A stretch of DNA of 64,000 nt from Acanthococcus lagerstroemiae. Taxonomy: Eukaryota > Arthropoda > Insecta > Hemiptera > Eriococcidae. Below the pieces are notes generated by a model. It was not told where the DNA came from. It ran no database searches and was given only the letters and a program-made list of their open reading frames with translations. Every line of letters begins with the position of its first letter. Position 1 is the stretch's first letter. The position numbers and the translations under genes are program-made. The DNA lies in contig CM063114.1 of assembly GCA_031841125.1 (NCBI GenBank), positions 57,992,955 through 58,056,954 of the forward strand, given 5' to 3'. Below, piece by piece: positions 52,191 through 64,000 of the stretch.

Positions 52191-54219
52191 CGGATAAACG
52201 TAATTGGAATGAAATGAGTTATTGTTCACTCGTTCGCTCGAAAACAATAAGTGCCTTTTGTAGACATTGGTAACTGGGAAAGGGCGCTTTTCGTGTTGAT
52301 TTCTCTTAAATGCCTACTCAGTCTTACATGTCGAGCCCCTATTAGTATCCACGGGTACAATTGCTTTCGCATGTGGGCCGTAAGTCTCTATCGGTGGGTA
52401 GCCCTCGTAGCGTCCTTTTTCCACCGGAGTAACTTAAGTCGCCAGTCTATCGTCTGTGCGTGTGTTATGCGTGTATTCGTAACGACGTAGAAATTTCCAA
52501 CAAATAGGTTATTGTGTTACCTGTTCGTCAAAATAACTTGCCGGGTACTGCGAGCGGAATTGAAGAGGGTGTGAGCTGTATCGGTACCGGAGGAATACCG
52601 ACCCCGTCTAAGGGGAGATAAAACTGGAAAGATAGAATGCATTAACAGATTCGTTATTATTTTGGTTTACCTACGCACTCTTAAACAACCCCGTAGCGAA
52701 TGCAGGTGCTTTGTTAACTATCTACATGCGTAAAAATATCTATCAGTTTTAGCCATTAGTCGTCTTATACGCTTCCCTTATGTAAGGTGTCCTTTTATCT
52801 TTTCCACTCACTGATTCCCGCGTGGCAGTACGCATGCAGTGACTCTTTGGCGCCTTTACGATTTCCAGGAATTACTCGGTGTCGAATTGCAAGAGAGAGA
52901 GAGAGAGAGAGAAAGAACAGAACCTTACATCATCGTTCTCAGTGCTCGTAATTGAGCGGAACTTTTTCTCTGTGATTTATGTCGACGGGGAGGATAATTT
53001 TACGAGGTACCTAAGCGGGTATGGGGTTGGTGTATGCTCCAGACCATCAAATCGCATGATTAAGGTCGACGAATGAAATATGTAGATGACGCAAGCGCTC
53101 AGGTGGATACATAATAATAACTAATACGAATATCATACGAAGACCTGAATTCCAAAATGTGCTTAATCCGGAATGGGTTTTTTTTTTTTTGGGGGGGGGG
53201 ATCGGGAAAAAACTTGCGTGAGCCCAGAGCAATTTGATAGTGACGGTGAATGATATCTTATGCTGTAGTGGAGTAGTTTATTTTTTTTTATTTTTTACAG
53301 TATTGCTATTAAAGTTGAGAAAGTCTGGACTTATCCCAGGAAAGTTAGATCGGGAAAGAATTCAAATCGGAAAAAATTGAAAACAAAAGTTTTCTTGCTA
53401 AAATGTGTTCCCCCTAATTCCTATCAACATACTCAGAAAGTTTACCGCTCCCAGATCCTTGCCATTCCACGGCGGGGCCATAACGTCTCGAAAATGACCG
53501 TTTTTCTCATTTGTTTCGAAAAGTACGCTACTTAGGTCTAAACATCAAGAAATAAAAATTCTTCGTTTTAATCCTAGAACCACAAGGGAGTGTCAAGAAT
53601 GACTTTTTAAAAGTGAACAGTTGCGTTAACCACAATTTGGTGTCGTTTTTGACATCTTAACAATAATGTAATTTGATACCACATTTAACCCCTGTAACCT
53701 CATAGCTACGCACTGGAGAAAGAAATAAGTCAGAGATTTCCTTTCTTTCGTATTGAAGTGAAATGTGATTCCAGTATACTGTTATTTACCACCCTGCGAA
53801 ACAAATGCCCTATTATACTGTCAGTATAAAAATAAGAAAAGAAAGTGTAGGAGAGAGTCGTGTACCATGGAACCAAAAATCGATTTTTGTCACTGGCACT
53901 CGGACCAAGTCAGCCAGGAAGGTGAAACTCCGCCTCAGATACTTACGTCTTTTTCTAAAAAAAAAGAGGGGGCTTTTATAGCTCCTATTTCTTGTCTTGT
54001 CACAGTTTTCATTTTAAAAATCCCCTTTTGTGTCCCATGGTACCTAACTTGACATGAAACATGGGAAATGGGATTGATGCCATAGAACATGTGGAAAAAA
54101 AGTGTGAAATTGCTGTAAAAAATTTATTTTTTGGAAGAAAAATACTAAACGAATTAATGGACGTTTTGAAAAACTTTGAGGACGGACGAGTTTGTATTCG
54201 ACATTTGGCGTAGAAATGA
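52191..54219. other. Unassigned region with simple tracts
   Basis: A (GA)n run lies at about 52890-52912 and a T-run/G-run junction at about 53175-53201. 52250-52560 is relatively G+C-rich and unique-looking, but no start, splice or domain evidence for a gene was found. Confidence 0.3.
52890..52912. repeat. (GA)n microsatellite
   Basis: About eleven GA dinucleotides. Confidence 0.85.
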
Positions 54220-55780
54220 CAGGGTGTCCATTCTTTGGAAAACCTGGAAAATTCAGGGATTTTTATCCGTCTGGAAAAGCCAAGGAATTTTGGAATTTTC
54301 AGCATTTTTCTCTTAAAAGTCAGGGAATTTTGTAAAAACATCGACTGCGAAATTCTGTAATATTTCAAACAGATTTTACCCTATTTCTGATTTTAAAAAA
54401 TGTTCTTATCTTGTTTCTTTCACAGGAGAAGGACGTGGGTAATACAGCCCCCCGTCTCCTATCGTAGTAGTACAGAGTGGGTTGATGTGATGAAGTCGTA
54501 TTCATGCTGTGTAAAGATTTTTTTGAGAAAGTCATAATGAAACGAAAATTTGAAAACCAATGAATTCACTTTCTGGGACATCCTGCCATCGGGGTTTTCT
54601 TCGGTTCCCCTCGCCTTTGCGAATGTAGATAAGGGTGAATGAAAGGCACTTCCGAGATTTTGGGGTAAGATTAATCCACAAAATTTGAAAAAAATCTAAA
54701 GACCGCATAATAATTATTATCGCGTTACGAAAGAGTCCATTGTTTCCAAATATATGACCTTATATTGTATCTGTCGATACTCTTAAATTGAAGCTTCTTC
54801 CGCCGCCCCTGGTGCCATAATTTTCCAGATCCTAACCACCTTTTTACTTTTATAGCATTTATCGTTAGATATGCTGCAGCTTTTTCACCTGGGTTCCAGA
54901 ATTAATTTTAATAGTTATTTTCCCTCCCCCTAAACCATTCAGGCTCCTCAAGGGAGGGGCTAATTCCGTTACTCTAGTTTTCCTCAAGTTCCAAATTCTT
55001 TACGAGATTCTAAAGTCAATTTTTTGGGAAGGATGGCCAACCAAGCTCTGAGTCGCTGATTTCGAATATCGCCTCAGATTTTTATTCGACTCCTTCCAGA
55101 GCACTGTCGTAATACAAAATTAGCTTCTCCGGCGAAAAATTGCACGAATTATCGAAATAAGGGTGGTTTTGTATCGCTGATTTCGAATATCGCTTCCGAT
55201 TTTTAATCTGGACCAAATTTAAGCTTCTGTGCTTTTTCAGTTGAGAAATTTTTACGTTATTTTCTATTAGCAACACTGAATAAATAAAAATGTATTTTTA
55301 CCCTGTTCGGTGGCTTTAATTAGAAAGGGTGAATTCCGAGCCAACCGTTGCTTGTCCTACGCTCTTGCTACCTTATTGGTCACACCAGAAGGGACAGGAT
55401 CCAAAAATTACTCCTAAAATCGAATACAGCGACCTCGAAAACCTATACACCAATTTTCGAATTTTATTCTTTCACCCCCCTCCCCTTCATAGTCGGCATT
55501 AGGTCACACGTGCACCCTATAGAGCGCATTTTCATTTCCATCATTAAATTTTGACACCCCCTCTACCGCAGCTTCATAAGCACACGGTAGTAAAAACAAG
55601 TTTGCGGAGTGATTGACGACATTCGCTGCTTACGATGTTCGAAAAAATTTGACCCCTCCTCCCCCCTCCCTCCTTTGCATGTGTAATTTGTATTTGAAGG
55701 GTCTGAAAAACTGGAAAAATTTGCCTGGAAAACCTGGAAAAGTCAGGGAAAATCATTTCCGGACAAGAATGGACACCCTG
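54220..55780. mobile_element. hAT-like element, CAGGGTGTCCATTCTT ends, 1561 bp
   Basis: Both ends read CAGGGTGTCCATTCTT inward, followed by repeats of TCCAGG, GGAAAA and CAGGGA on each side. The flanks AGAAATGA and AGTGAACA do not form a clear duplication. No transposase frame was found; the interior holds a short direct repeat. Confidence 0.6.
55053..55208. repeat. Short direct repeat (TCGCTGATTTCGAATATCGC)
   Basis: The 20-mer occurs at about 55053 and 55176, each followed by CAGATTTTTA- or CCGATTTTTA-like sequence. Confidence 0.6.
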
Positions 55781-57077
55781 AGTGAACATTCTATGTCATT
55801 TCACTAGAAAACATACAGCGGAACATGATTAGAACACTTTTTTGGCTTTGCTGATCAACTGATAAAAATCTTCACGGTCCATGGAGTACGTTTTTTCTTT
55901 TTTGCTTTTACAGACCCGTGGAATTTTTACGGAAAGTGGAATGTGTCCCTATATTCAAACATCCTAATGATAGCTTAGTTGGCATAAAAACCAAAATTTT
56001 AAATCAAAGTTCACTACGTACGCATTCATAATTTTCTAAAAACAAAAATTAATTTTTCTTTTTTAAATGCGATAAAATGAAAAATTGGTTTCGGATTTTA
56101 TCACGTGGTAGGTAAGTTTCTTGTGTCCTACTTCAAAGACAAATGGTGATGGTTTTGTCAATTATGACGTCTGAACTGGAAGTCTTATGGTACATTTGTC
56201 CCGAGGTACACGATTCTCCCCTACATACTCGTTGTTGTAAATCGATAGCAGTTTTTGTATCAAATAATGGCGTCAAAACCCTCATGTCCAAAGGCATTTT
56301 CATTTTTTTAAAATTTTTTTTAGTGAAGCAGTGAGATAAGATGGGTCACTATCAAATTACAGGAAATTTTATGAGGAAGAACTTTTGTGACTTGATACTT
56401 TTACCTAAGTAGCGTGTTTTTCAAGAAAAAGAAAAAGAACAGAAATTTTCGAGACGCTTTAGGATACCAGAGGTCTGAGAGCGGTGAACTTTCAATGTAT
56501 TTGAACAATGTAAAAAAATACATTTCAGCAAAAAAACATTTGTCTTCAATTTTTTCCGAATGGTACGCTTACTTTCCTGGACTAATTAAGCACTTTTTGG
56601 AACAGTAATTTTGTTGATTTTCTTTTTCGAGTTTGTATGATGAAATTTCACACTAAGGACCTTTGGGAATAGCAAAGCAATCACGTTGACTTTTTCAAAA
56701 TTTTTCACGATTAAAATGTGGTTTGAATGTTGCTGCAAAAAAGAGTATCCCTCTTTAACCGTTATTCGAAATCGAAAAGTACAATGTTATTAACGTAAAA
56801 AAAAAAAGAAATTCACTGTATAATATCGAGTGCGATCTCATAAGTAATAATTGGAGCATAAAACGTAATTGTGCTTCTGGTGTAGTGGACAAAGACAGAT
56901 GCTATGGACTAAGGCGCATTTTCATGACGAAAAATCTTTCACGACAAGAAAATATCTTGCACTACAATATAATACTTTGGACGACTAAAAATTTCAACGA
57001 CTGAAAAATGTAATACACGTGAAATTATCAAATTGCCAACTAAAATTACGGCGTGGGAACTACAAAAATTGAAAATA
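55781..57077. other. Unassigned AT-rich region
   Basis: A good-looking acceptor (TTTTTTGCTTTTACAG, ending 55913) opens a 38-codon frame, but no donor or further support exists. A donor-like AG|GTAAGT lies at 56111 without an exon before it. Confidence 0.25.
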
Positions 57078-57480
57078 CAAGGTAACCACCAGGTCATTTT
57101 TTTCTTTTCAAGTCGTTCAAGGTCATTTTCAGGAATTTTCGTCCCTATAATGGTAATTTAAGTCATTTTTAGGGAAGTTTCTCCTTCAAATTTTGGAAAT
57201 TCTGAAGAAAATTTTTTCCCTCTTCATTTTGTGCTTCCTATGTGCAAAAATAAAATTGAAATTCAGTTTTCCGGCAGATTGCAGCAACCCTTCTGGTCAG
57301 TTAGGGGATTGAAAATATGTAATGACGAATAGTGTGTATAGAGATAAGCGCAATAAAGAAGGAAAATTGCCAATGGTTTCCAATTCTGCTCATTTTTTTC
57401 GTCATTTTTTTTTTTTTTTTTTTCATATTCTTAAGATCATTTTCTTTGTTTTCCCACTGAAATTTCAAGTGGTCACCCTG
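57078..57480. mobile_element. MITE-like element, 403 bp
   Basis: The left end CAAGGTAACCACCAGGTCAT and the right end, in reverse complement CAGGGTGACCACTTGAAATT, share CA(A/G)GGT(A/G)ACCAC. AAAATA flanks both sides (57072-57077 and 57481-57486), but in AT-rich DNA this 6-bp repeat is weak. GGTCATTTTT-like repeats lie inside. Confidence 0.5.
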
Positions 57481-58669
57481 AAAATATTATATTGTTAAAT
57501 AAAAGTGATTTTGGCAGCGATAGCATTATTCTACAAAGAGAGCATTTACGGCTTTGGTCGGTCTCTTTGCCTTTTTGTCCCATTAGTACAGATTTTGCTT
57601 TAGGAGGTGGGTGGACTAGTTTCAACTGAATTCGCATTCCCGGAACATGCTTACAATTTGAATATTTGGACATATAGGGACAACAGCTTTGTAATGCCTG
57701 TAACATTTTGTATTCAGAATTATCTTCCAGTTCCATAGTAAATACTCTGAAATTCGTCAAAAGTTGCCCACTCATAGTGTCTTTGTTAGTAGACTTCCGC
57801 AGTTTTCAGTAAGTTGAGTATGAGACCTCCTAGTACCCACGCGCGATACCGCTACCCATCCATCAACACACACACGCGCACACAAAACAGAAGCCAGTCG
57901 TTATTGTTTGTACATAAAGATGTGTGGTGTGTTTCATGTATCAAAATATGAAAATACGAAATAATTATAGCTAAAAATATCTCTCATTATCATAAAAGTA
58001 CACGCATTATTCCTGATGAAACTTCCAATTTGGTACACAAGTTTACCTACCGATTCTATTCCAAAGAAACATGTATCTATCCGGGATTAAGTAGGTGGCT
58101 ATGTACCTGCGGTTACAAAAAAATACATTAGTGTACCTAAGAATAATAAATGCGCTTTTTCTCCATGCTTTCTTTCTACAATGAGCATCAGTACAAAGGA
58201 TCTGTTGACGTTTTTAGATTCATTAACTAAACGTCAAAATAGTTCGCCGAACAAATACTCGCAAAAGGCGATGCCATTCCGGAGTACATTCAATGGTTAC
58301 GAATTTCCGAGAACCAATTCTTTATCCCTCGCAAATGCTATACAGTATCGGGAATATGAAGACAATACCTGATTACAAATGTTTAATAAATGACCTTTTC
58401 TGACAACTAGAAAACTATTGTGAGTGTATGTACATAGTACCTGGCCTATTCAAATTTTTGTATTCACTACATTTTGTTTTCCAAAATACTGGTGTTCTCG
58501 AGATTTTAGTCGACAGTCGCGTTTTGATTTCTCCTAGGAGTGAGTGGTTCACGAATGATTGCAATTTTTAGTTCCCTGTATACGAAAAATATCGCGCGTC
58601 ACACTTACACCTTTTCTAAAAGCTACTACAGTGAGTACTCCCCTGGGTGAACACACAGCAATTGACAGA
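57481..58669. other. Unassigned region
   Basis: A 100-codon minus-strand frame (57473-57775) has three Cys-x-x-Cys-like spacings (CKHVPG, CSLC) but was not recognised. A (CA)n-like tract is at about 57867-57887. Confidence 0.25.
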
Positions 58670-58870
58670 AGTTTCAAAGTTTTAAGTAGTTACTGCGGGA
58701 AACTATTAGTCAGCAGTTTTCAGCAGTAATGTCAAGTGGTACCTAGTAAAATAGTAGCATCAGAAGTTACTACCAGGAACTATTTTAGTCAGTAATTTCG
58801 ACAATACTTACTTCATATGTCAGAATTTCTGCAGTTAGTTACTATTGGTCAGTATTAGGTACTGAGTTCA
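58670..58870. repeat. Degenerate tandem repeat, unit about 75 bp
   Basis: AGTAGTTACTGCGGGAAACT...TTAGTCAGCAGTTTTC, GAAGTTACTACCAGGAACTA...TTAGTCAGTAATTTCG and AGTTAGTTACTATTGGTCAG follow each other at about 58685, 58760 and 58833. Confidence 0.5.
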
Positions 58871-60754
58871 CATAAGGATTTCAAAGAACAAACCATAAGT
58901 TAGATCACAGAGGTCATGTGACTTTCGAGCAGAATTACCGCTGTTCGTCTACAGGATGCTGGTTTCAAGCTTGTAAGTAAACACCATCGAGTTGATACTA
59001 GGAGAATTTGATTCTCTTATACATATACCTTATCATGAAGCTTCACTTTCACATTCACCTCTCGCGTTTTAACTTTTGCTTCCCATGTTTCCTGTCTTGA
59101 TGGCTCCAGCGTTCATGGTACACATTCTAACCTTTGAATTATATTAACCCGTGCCGATGGATCTTTGAAACTTCAACATGAGGTTTAGCTACATAAGAAC
59201 TGTTCCCATCACCCTTCATTGTCCTGAAACATCATGGAAGACGATAAGACGATCACCATTAACAAATCTTAGAAGTAAATAAATGAATCCTACTCGATCT
59301 GAAGAAAGTATTTTGAGCTCCAATTCCCATATCCCCAAAGGACAAGAAACTGGAAAAAGTTAGTTTCTCTGTATCTAAGCTGACATTCGAGAAATGCAGA
59401 AATCATTTTCCTCAAAAGTACCCAACGTTCATGTTGAGTCAATTAAATTTCACCACCGTAGTTTTCGGGAAAAAATTGAAAATTAAGAAAAGTATCTCAA
59501 TCCCCCTCTTGCTCTTGTACTGATTATAAAAATGATCTCTTACTTAGAAAGAACGAAGAAGAAGGTAAAAAATGTCGGTATTTTTCCAGTTTCTTTCAGG
59601 GGATGGCCTGTGGCCTACACAAACTTATTCCCTAGTTTGTTCCAACAAATTCCTGAATTTTGAAATAAGTTACTTGCGAAACTATCAAAAACTTTTTCAA
59701 GCCGTGTTACCACGATATCCATCGAATACAAAATGAAAATAAAAGAACGTGTGTTATTTTCTATTGACAGCTTTTGTAATGCTCCTAGTATTTACCTTTT
59801 TTGGAAACTGTCACCTTTGAAATGAGTGACTCATTTGGGATATTCGCCTTGAAATTGCTTGTGACGGTATGTTGTTCATTTACTGCTACACTTTGACGTC
59901 ATTGCATGGAATTAGCAATATCCTAACTTGAGGAACTACTCGCGGCATGTAATTGACAGCGTTCATGTTTTCGAAACCCTCTTCATGAGCATACTTCGCC
60001 AAACCTCTTTCACTCAGGCAGAAAATTCTGTTTAACAAGCTACATACGTAGATCGAGTATTTATATTAATAAACAAATAGAAAAAAGGCCGAAAAGTGAA
60101 CGAGGAAAGGAAACCTTGTATATTTTTTGTTCATAAAAAGGGAAGGTGATTGAAAATGGGTCATATAATATGGTCCTTGCAAAGGGGAGGAAAAAAAGAG
60201 ACTTTTTCGAAATTCGGTGTAATCAATTCCTTATTTGGAAGTTCCGGAAAATTTTCTCAATAACGATGTTAGAAAATATTCGGGAGTTGGGAGATTTATG
60301 AACGAAGGAGGGAGAAAAACGGTATACGCAAAAGAACTGCAGGATACGAATAAAAAGTAATAAGGAAGACAATGAAAACAGGATGTCGAGGTAATTGGAA
60401 TTTTCCGGAAATCGATTATTCTACATTGTGTAGTATTTTTTTAACATGCGAAAATATCTTTTTATACGATTTCCACCTATTTTCGCGATTTTTACTGCGC
60501 GAACTTGATACGGCTTCGGAACGATATATTTGAAAGAAAAACTGAGTTCTTTCTTGCCGAATCCTTATGACGGAGCTTCGATTTGACGTTTATCAAAGAA
60601 GTTATTGTTTCTGGGTTCGAACCGCTTTGGCATTTATAAACGGGTTCCGTGTGGTGACAAAGTTTCCGGGTCCACAGAGTCAGTTGGAAAGTACGACTCA
60701 GAAACATTTCCAGTTCACGTCCCATTCATAGACGTCGATGGGTGTCTTGGGACC
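58871..60754. other. Unassigned region, largely unique-looking
   Basis: No paired repeat in the window, no recognisable exon, and no RNA gene. The GGTTCGAACC at 60614 resembles a box B but has no box A. Confidence 0.3.
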
Positions 60755-60855
60755 CAGCTCCCTATCCTCTGAAAACACCTAAAAAATTGAAAAATTGTAC
60801 GAGAGAAAAAGTTTTAGCAATATTTTGATGCTTGTGATCTCCTCATGAACCCCCA
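60755..60855 (+). repeat. Dispersed repeat D3, copy 2
   Basis: It matches 45660-45775 (AAATTGTACGAGAGAAAA, TTTTAGCAATATTTTGAT). Confidence 0.5.
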
Positions 60856-60974
60856 CCCACACTACAAGTCGGCTAGTTGCACTTGTGGTCTCATGTCTGA
60901 GTGTTTATTGAACAAAAACCAAAAACAAATCAGTTTCAAAAACATCGAAGATGTTAACAACTGTAAATCGCAAG

Positions 60975-61240
60975 CAGTGGCGTAGCCAGTATTTTTCCAA
61001 GAGGCGTGATCAGCAAAAATTTTTCGGTGGGGGGGGGCACACCTAATATGAACTACGAGTATATTATGTTTTTACATTGACGTATCAGTATGTTGTGCTT
61101 TTCAACTTCAATTATGCATCTAAATTAAAATTTCATTTCGCGCATTTACTGTGATACTGCCAGCATATAAAAATTCTCATCTCAGGGGGTTGGGGTTGTC
61201 ATCCCCTATTCTTTCCCCTCCCCCCTTGGCTACGCCACTG
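60975..61240. mobile_element. hAT-type MITE, CAGTGGCGTAGCCAG family (long form)
   Basis: The ends CAGTGGCGTAGCCAG and, in reverse complement, CAGTGGCGTAGCCAA are nearly identical. The flanks ATCGCAAG (60967-60974) and ATCGCGAG (61241-61248) match at 7 of 8. The 266-bp length agrees with 25144-25407. It is the best-preserved member of the family here. Confidence 0.85.
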
Positions 61241-61715
61241 ATCGCGAGAGTTTCACCACCAAAATTTATTAGAAAACATTTAAAATTGGCATAACGTTTC
61301 TGTTAACGCTACTGTCCTTGGACAGCGTATCGTTGGGGGGGGGGGGGGTCCAAAGATTTGATAGATAGCTTCAGTTGGATTGTCTATGGCTTTCAGTAGA
61401 AAAATTCAGATCAAATGCTGTATTCAAAAATGATGCGTTTTGGGACTAATGCTTGAAACCGCTCCTTATAAAAAAGTCCCCAAATTTTCTCATTTGAATT
61501 AAAATTAACGCTTGGAAATGGTCGCATCTTATTTATGCCGAGTATGACACGAAAATCCATCGTCTGTTTTTTCAATTATGAAGTCGGATCGGCATGGGCC
61601 AGTCGAGTATTTCCCAGTGCCAAGATCTTAGGTTTATTTTAGATTGGGAAATTTTCTTTGCTTTCGAAAATAGGGCTAGGCTAGCATTGGACATCTTGGA
61701 AATGGACGCTGGTAA

Positions 61716-62664
61716 CCCTTAAATACCACACGTAGGTTTTCTTCCGATATTACCACACATAAGACAATTGTCACAGTATTTGAAAATTCATCAGTTTTAT
61801 CATTAACCTACCAAATTTGATGGTGCTATATGTATTTTTTCATGCTAAATTCAAATTTGAGGTTAAAATTTGATTTTAATACAAAAAAATAGGCACAAAT
61901 TTGAAATTTCCCCCACCACTTCATGTTAATAGCTTACACCCGATTTTTTTTTTAAATTTATAACATTACTTTTGTATACGGACACTTCTTGAAACTTGGC
62001 ACAAATTGCTTGTTACTATCCCCCCCCCCAATTTGGTTTATTTTAGTATAATTTTTACTTTGCCTATTCACATTTTCGGAATTATTTTCACTTGATCAAA
62101 AATTCTGTAATTGGAAATGAGAGACAACGAGTTATACATTCGCCGATAATTATTTTTCGTTTGAAAGAAAAATAACTGGTTGCAGTACAGGTAAAGTAAA
62201 ATCAACACGCATGACAGTTTATTTCGCGGCTTTCACAAAATGTCTCAACGACACCGTATTCCTCGGGTCCTCCTCGAAATATTTTCTCACACTGAGCTAC
62301 ATCAAAAAACCAACTCGAATGCATAAATTAAACCACTAATATGATAAATTTTGGTCCAAATTGATTAAAAACAGAATTCAATTCAACCTATTAACCTCAA
62401 AATTGTACATAGTGCTCTGTAAGAATGAAAATAGGTCGATGTGACAATTGTCACATCAGTGGTATTGACGATATTTAACCGAAAATCAATTTAAAAAATT
62501 CATGCCCCTTTGACAATTCGAGTAGGCAAACGCGAGAATGAAGGTAAATCATGTGCGCACAGGCACTAGGAGTTATGCGGCTGAGTCTCCCCTCTGACTC
62601 GCGTCGCTGCTGAGAGTTGTATACCACTGTGACAATTGTCACATGTGGGGTATTGGAGCGAGGG
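61716..62664. mobile_element. piggyBac-like element PB-B (949 bp, internally deleted)
   Basis: TTAA is at the right flank (62665-62668) and GTAA at the left (61712-61715). The ends are CCCTTAAATACCACACGTAG and, in reverse complement, CCCTCGCTCCAATACCCCAC. It follows PB-A closely on both sides but lacks the part matching about 37452-37782, with the junction near 62272. TGTGACAATTGTCACA-type palindromes occur near 61770, 62441 and 62628. Confidence 0.65.
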
Positions 62665-62667
62665 TTA

Positions 62668-62903
62668 AGCGTAAGGGAACCAACCAACATTTTTAAACAA
62701 AATAAGTTGTTAGTATCGTTGGAAAGAGCGTAAAAGGTAGAATTTTTTAAAATTGGGCCCCCGATTCAAAAATGTGTACTCACGTTGAAAAAAGCTTGTC
62801 AGTAAACGGTATGTCATATGGTTTCTACATGGCTCTTGAACTTCGAATCACGTGTTCTCAACAAAAAAAAAAAAAATATTTTGCTGGTTGGTTCCTTTAC
62901 GCT
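62668..62903. mobile_element. MITE with TA target duplication, 236 bp (mariner-like, tentative)
   Basis: The ends AGCGTAAGGGAACCAACCAA and, in reverse complement, AGCGTAAAGGAACCAACCAG are flanked by TA at 62666-62667 and 62904-62905. TA duplication and simple inverted ends fit Tc1/mariner-type MITEs. Its left edge shares bases with the TTAA of PB-B. Confidence 0.7.
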
Positions 62904-62905
62904 TA

Positions 62906-64000
62906 GCGGCGTCCAAATTTCAGTTGGAAACATGTCAAACTAGCTGACCCGCTTCGCGGCTCATCTAGACTGTGGGCTAAAGTGAGTTGGCTGAGGTGAG
63001 CCGGCTAAAGTGTGTTGGGTTAACTGAGTTAGTCCCTTCCTCTTCCCTTTACAGCTAACCACTTTCCCATCTTCCCTCCCGTCCTTCCAACGATTCCCTA
63101 TGATCCACATCCGTGATCTTTTCCTGCCTGAAAACTTGCAGTCTTCCTCCCTCCACCCTTCCCGCACTGCCAGCATCAGCTGCTAACATGACTGATAAGC
63201 GGGTGGTCAATTTTCACTTCTTCTTCTTTTTTAATGTATTATGGACTTCACTTTTTGCTCACGTTCTTTATAACCAGCTACGGATTTAAAAGCAAAGCTG
63301 CTACAGGCACTCAACAAAATGTCTTCCTACCCGCTTCATATCCTCCTAATGAGCTACAGGTCAAAAATTGATAATTATTTTTGTCATGTTTTCTGGAACT
63401 GTTTCCTTTTTTCTGTCTGCCTCTTCTTCTTTTTCTCTTTTTCCGAATTTCCTTCCTTTTTCCCGCTGTTTTTGTACAACATTTTGCCGTCCCTTCCATA
63501 TCTGTCAACCTAGGCACTTGCCTAATGTGCCTATCGGGATCTCCATTGCTAGAACTGATACCGCATATATGTATTTCTATCTTTTTGGGGGAGGGTGTCC
63601 GGACCCCACTCTCTTCCCCGGTATCCGCATCTGCTCTCAGCTCTTATGATTCACCGGCCAACCACAAACAAACATGCACACCCACACACCCACCAACAGA
63701 TAAAGCTAACACTTTTATACATATTATACAGAAGAGAGATTTTGATTATGAGACGCTACATTTTTATATGCAGTTTGAACTTACTAATAGTTGCTGTGGG
63801 GGGGGGGCGTAGAAGAATAGGGACGCATTAGCCTATTATACTTAGGTATTAAAACATCCTTTGTTATTTCTGTTCCTAACCTTTTTTTGTGCATGTTCGT
63901 GCGCTCGTGTCTGTGTGCGTGTGTTGATAGGCGAATCGCCGTGTAGCCGATAGCCGGTTCTTGGCTCGGAAAAGGTTCCCTGAGACGCGCTACTGAAATT
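62906..64000. other. Unassigned region with polypyrimidine tracts
   Basis: C/T-rich at 63050-63165 and 63395-63480; the Phe/Ser/Leu-rich frames at 63319-63831 come from this composition. No supported gene was seen. Confidence 0.3.

Noticed and set aside
50096..52247. Related minus-strand peptides (VEVN-TLA-VDP-RNS type) in the satellite
   Set aside because: The unit is not a multiple of three and each frame breaks at the next unit, so the similarity reflects the DNA repeat.
55891..56028. Acceptor TTTTTTGCTTTTACAG followed by a 38-codon frame
   Set aside because: No donor, no partner exon, and polypyrimidine-AG strings are frequent here.
57473..57775. 100-codon minus-strand frame with several cysteines
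   Set aside because: Cysteine spacing does not form a recognisable zinc finger, and the frame starts beside a MITE border. Not excluded, but unsupported.
60608..60623. GGTTCGAACC as a possible box B of a tRNA gene
   Set aside because: It is a simple palindrome; no box A or cloverleaf can be drawn upstream.
63319..63831. Phe/Ser/Leu-rich overlapping frames, one of 143 codons
   Set aside because: Three frames of the same polypyrimidine DNA are open together; no start context or domain.
1..64000. CRISPR arrays, prokaryotic operons or mobile-defence systems
   Set aside because: No regular short repeats with unique spacers, no Shine-Dalgarno-linked gene strings; the content is typical of a eukaryotic repeat-rich region.

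Overview
This window looks like animal nuclear DNA, most likely from an arthropod and plausibly an insect, and it consists almost entirely of decayed transposable elements. Reasons: it is AT-rich; no open frame exceeds about 160 codons and there is no operon-like packing; it carries several broken RTE-type LINEs of the kind common in arthropod genomes, tRNA-derived SINEs, many hAT-type MITEs with 8-bp target duplications, piggyBac-like ends and a satellite array. The species cannot be named from sequence alone. No complete host gene, rRNA, functional tRNA or CRISPR array was found. Three short stretches could be host exons (8716-8857, 16289-16380, 48132-48296), all at low confidence.

Layout. 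0.3-2 kb: a degenerate tandem array (unit about 335 bp) interrupted by a GGTAAC-rich insert. 2-2.7 kb: a DNA-transposon remnant with a fossil transposase C-terminus. 3.3-5.5 kb: an inverted-repeat-bounded block. 5.8-7.3 kb: an RTE LINE on the plus strand. 8.4-8.9 kb: a TATA box followed by a possible first exon. 9.5-11.1 kb: an RTE on the minus strand. 11.9-14.7 kb: a third, Bov-B-like RTE on the minus strand, broken by two hAT-type insertions, the larger of which holds a SINE and a foldback element. 16-17.4 kb: a signal-peptide-like reading frame and a candidate MITE. 19.1-20.6 kb: a cluster of foldback elements, a MITE copy and a SINE. 22-29 kb: scattered MITEs and repeats. 30.2-34.5 kb: a nest of foldback, hAT-like element, RTE LINE and MITE. 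36-38.2 kb: a MITE, a fifth RTE fragment and a piggyBac-like element. 40-43 kb: MITEs, a sixth RTE and a repeat pair. 46.1-47.2 kb: a Jockey/CR1-like LINE fragment beside two direct repeats of a palindrome. 48.5 kb: a perfect 75-bp palindrome. 49.7-52.2 kb: a satellite of about 137 bp with about 18 units. 54.2-57.5 kb: two CAGGGTG-ended elements. 61-62.9 kb: a hAT MITE, an internally deleted second copy of the piggyBac-like element and an abutting TA-flanked MITE.

The parts form no pathway. They make an archaeological record in which target duplications and interrupted reading frames give the order of insertions. All reverse transcriptases are broken by stops, frameshifts, deletions or lost catalytic residues, so any activity would need partners elsewhere. 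Boundaries come from reading by eye and may be off by some bases unless a target duplication is quoted.
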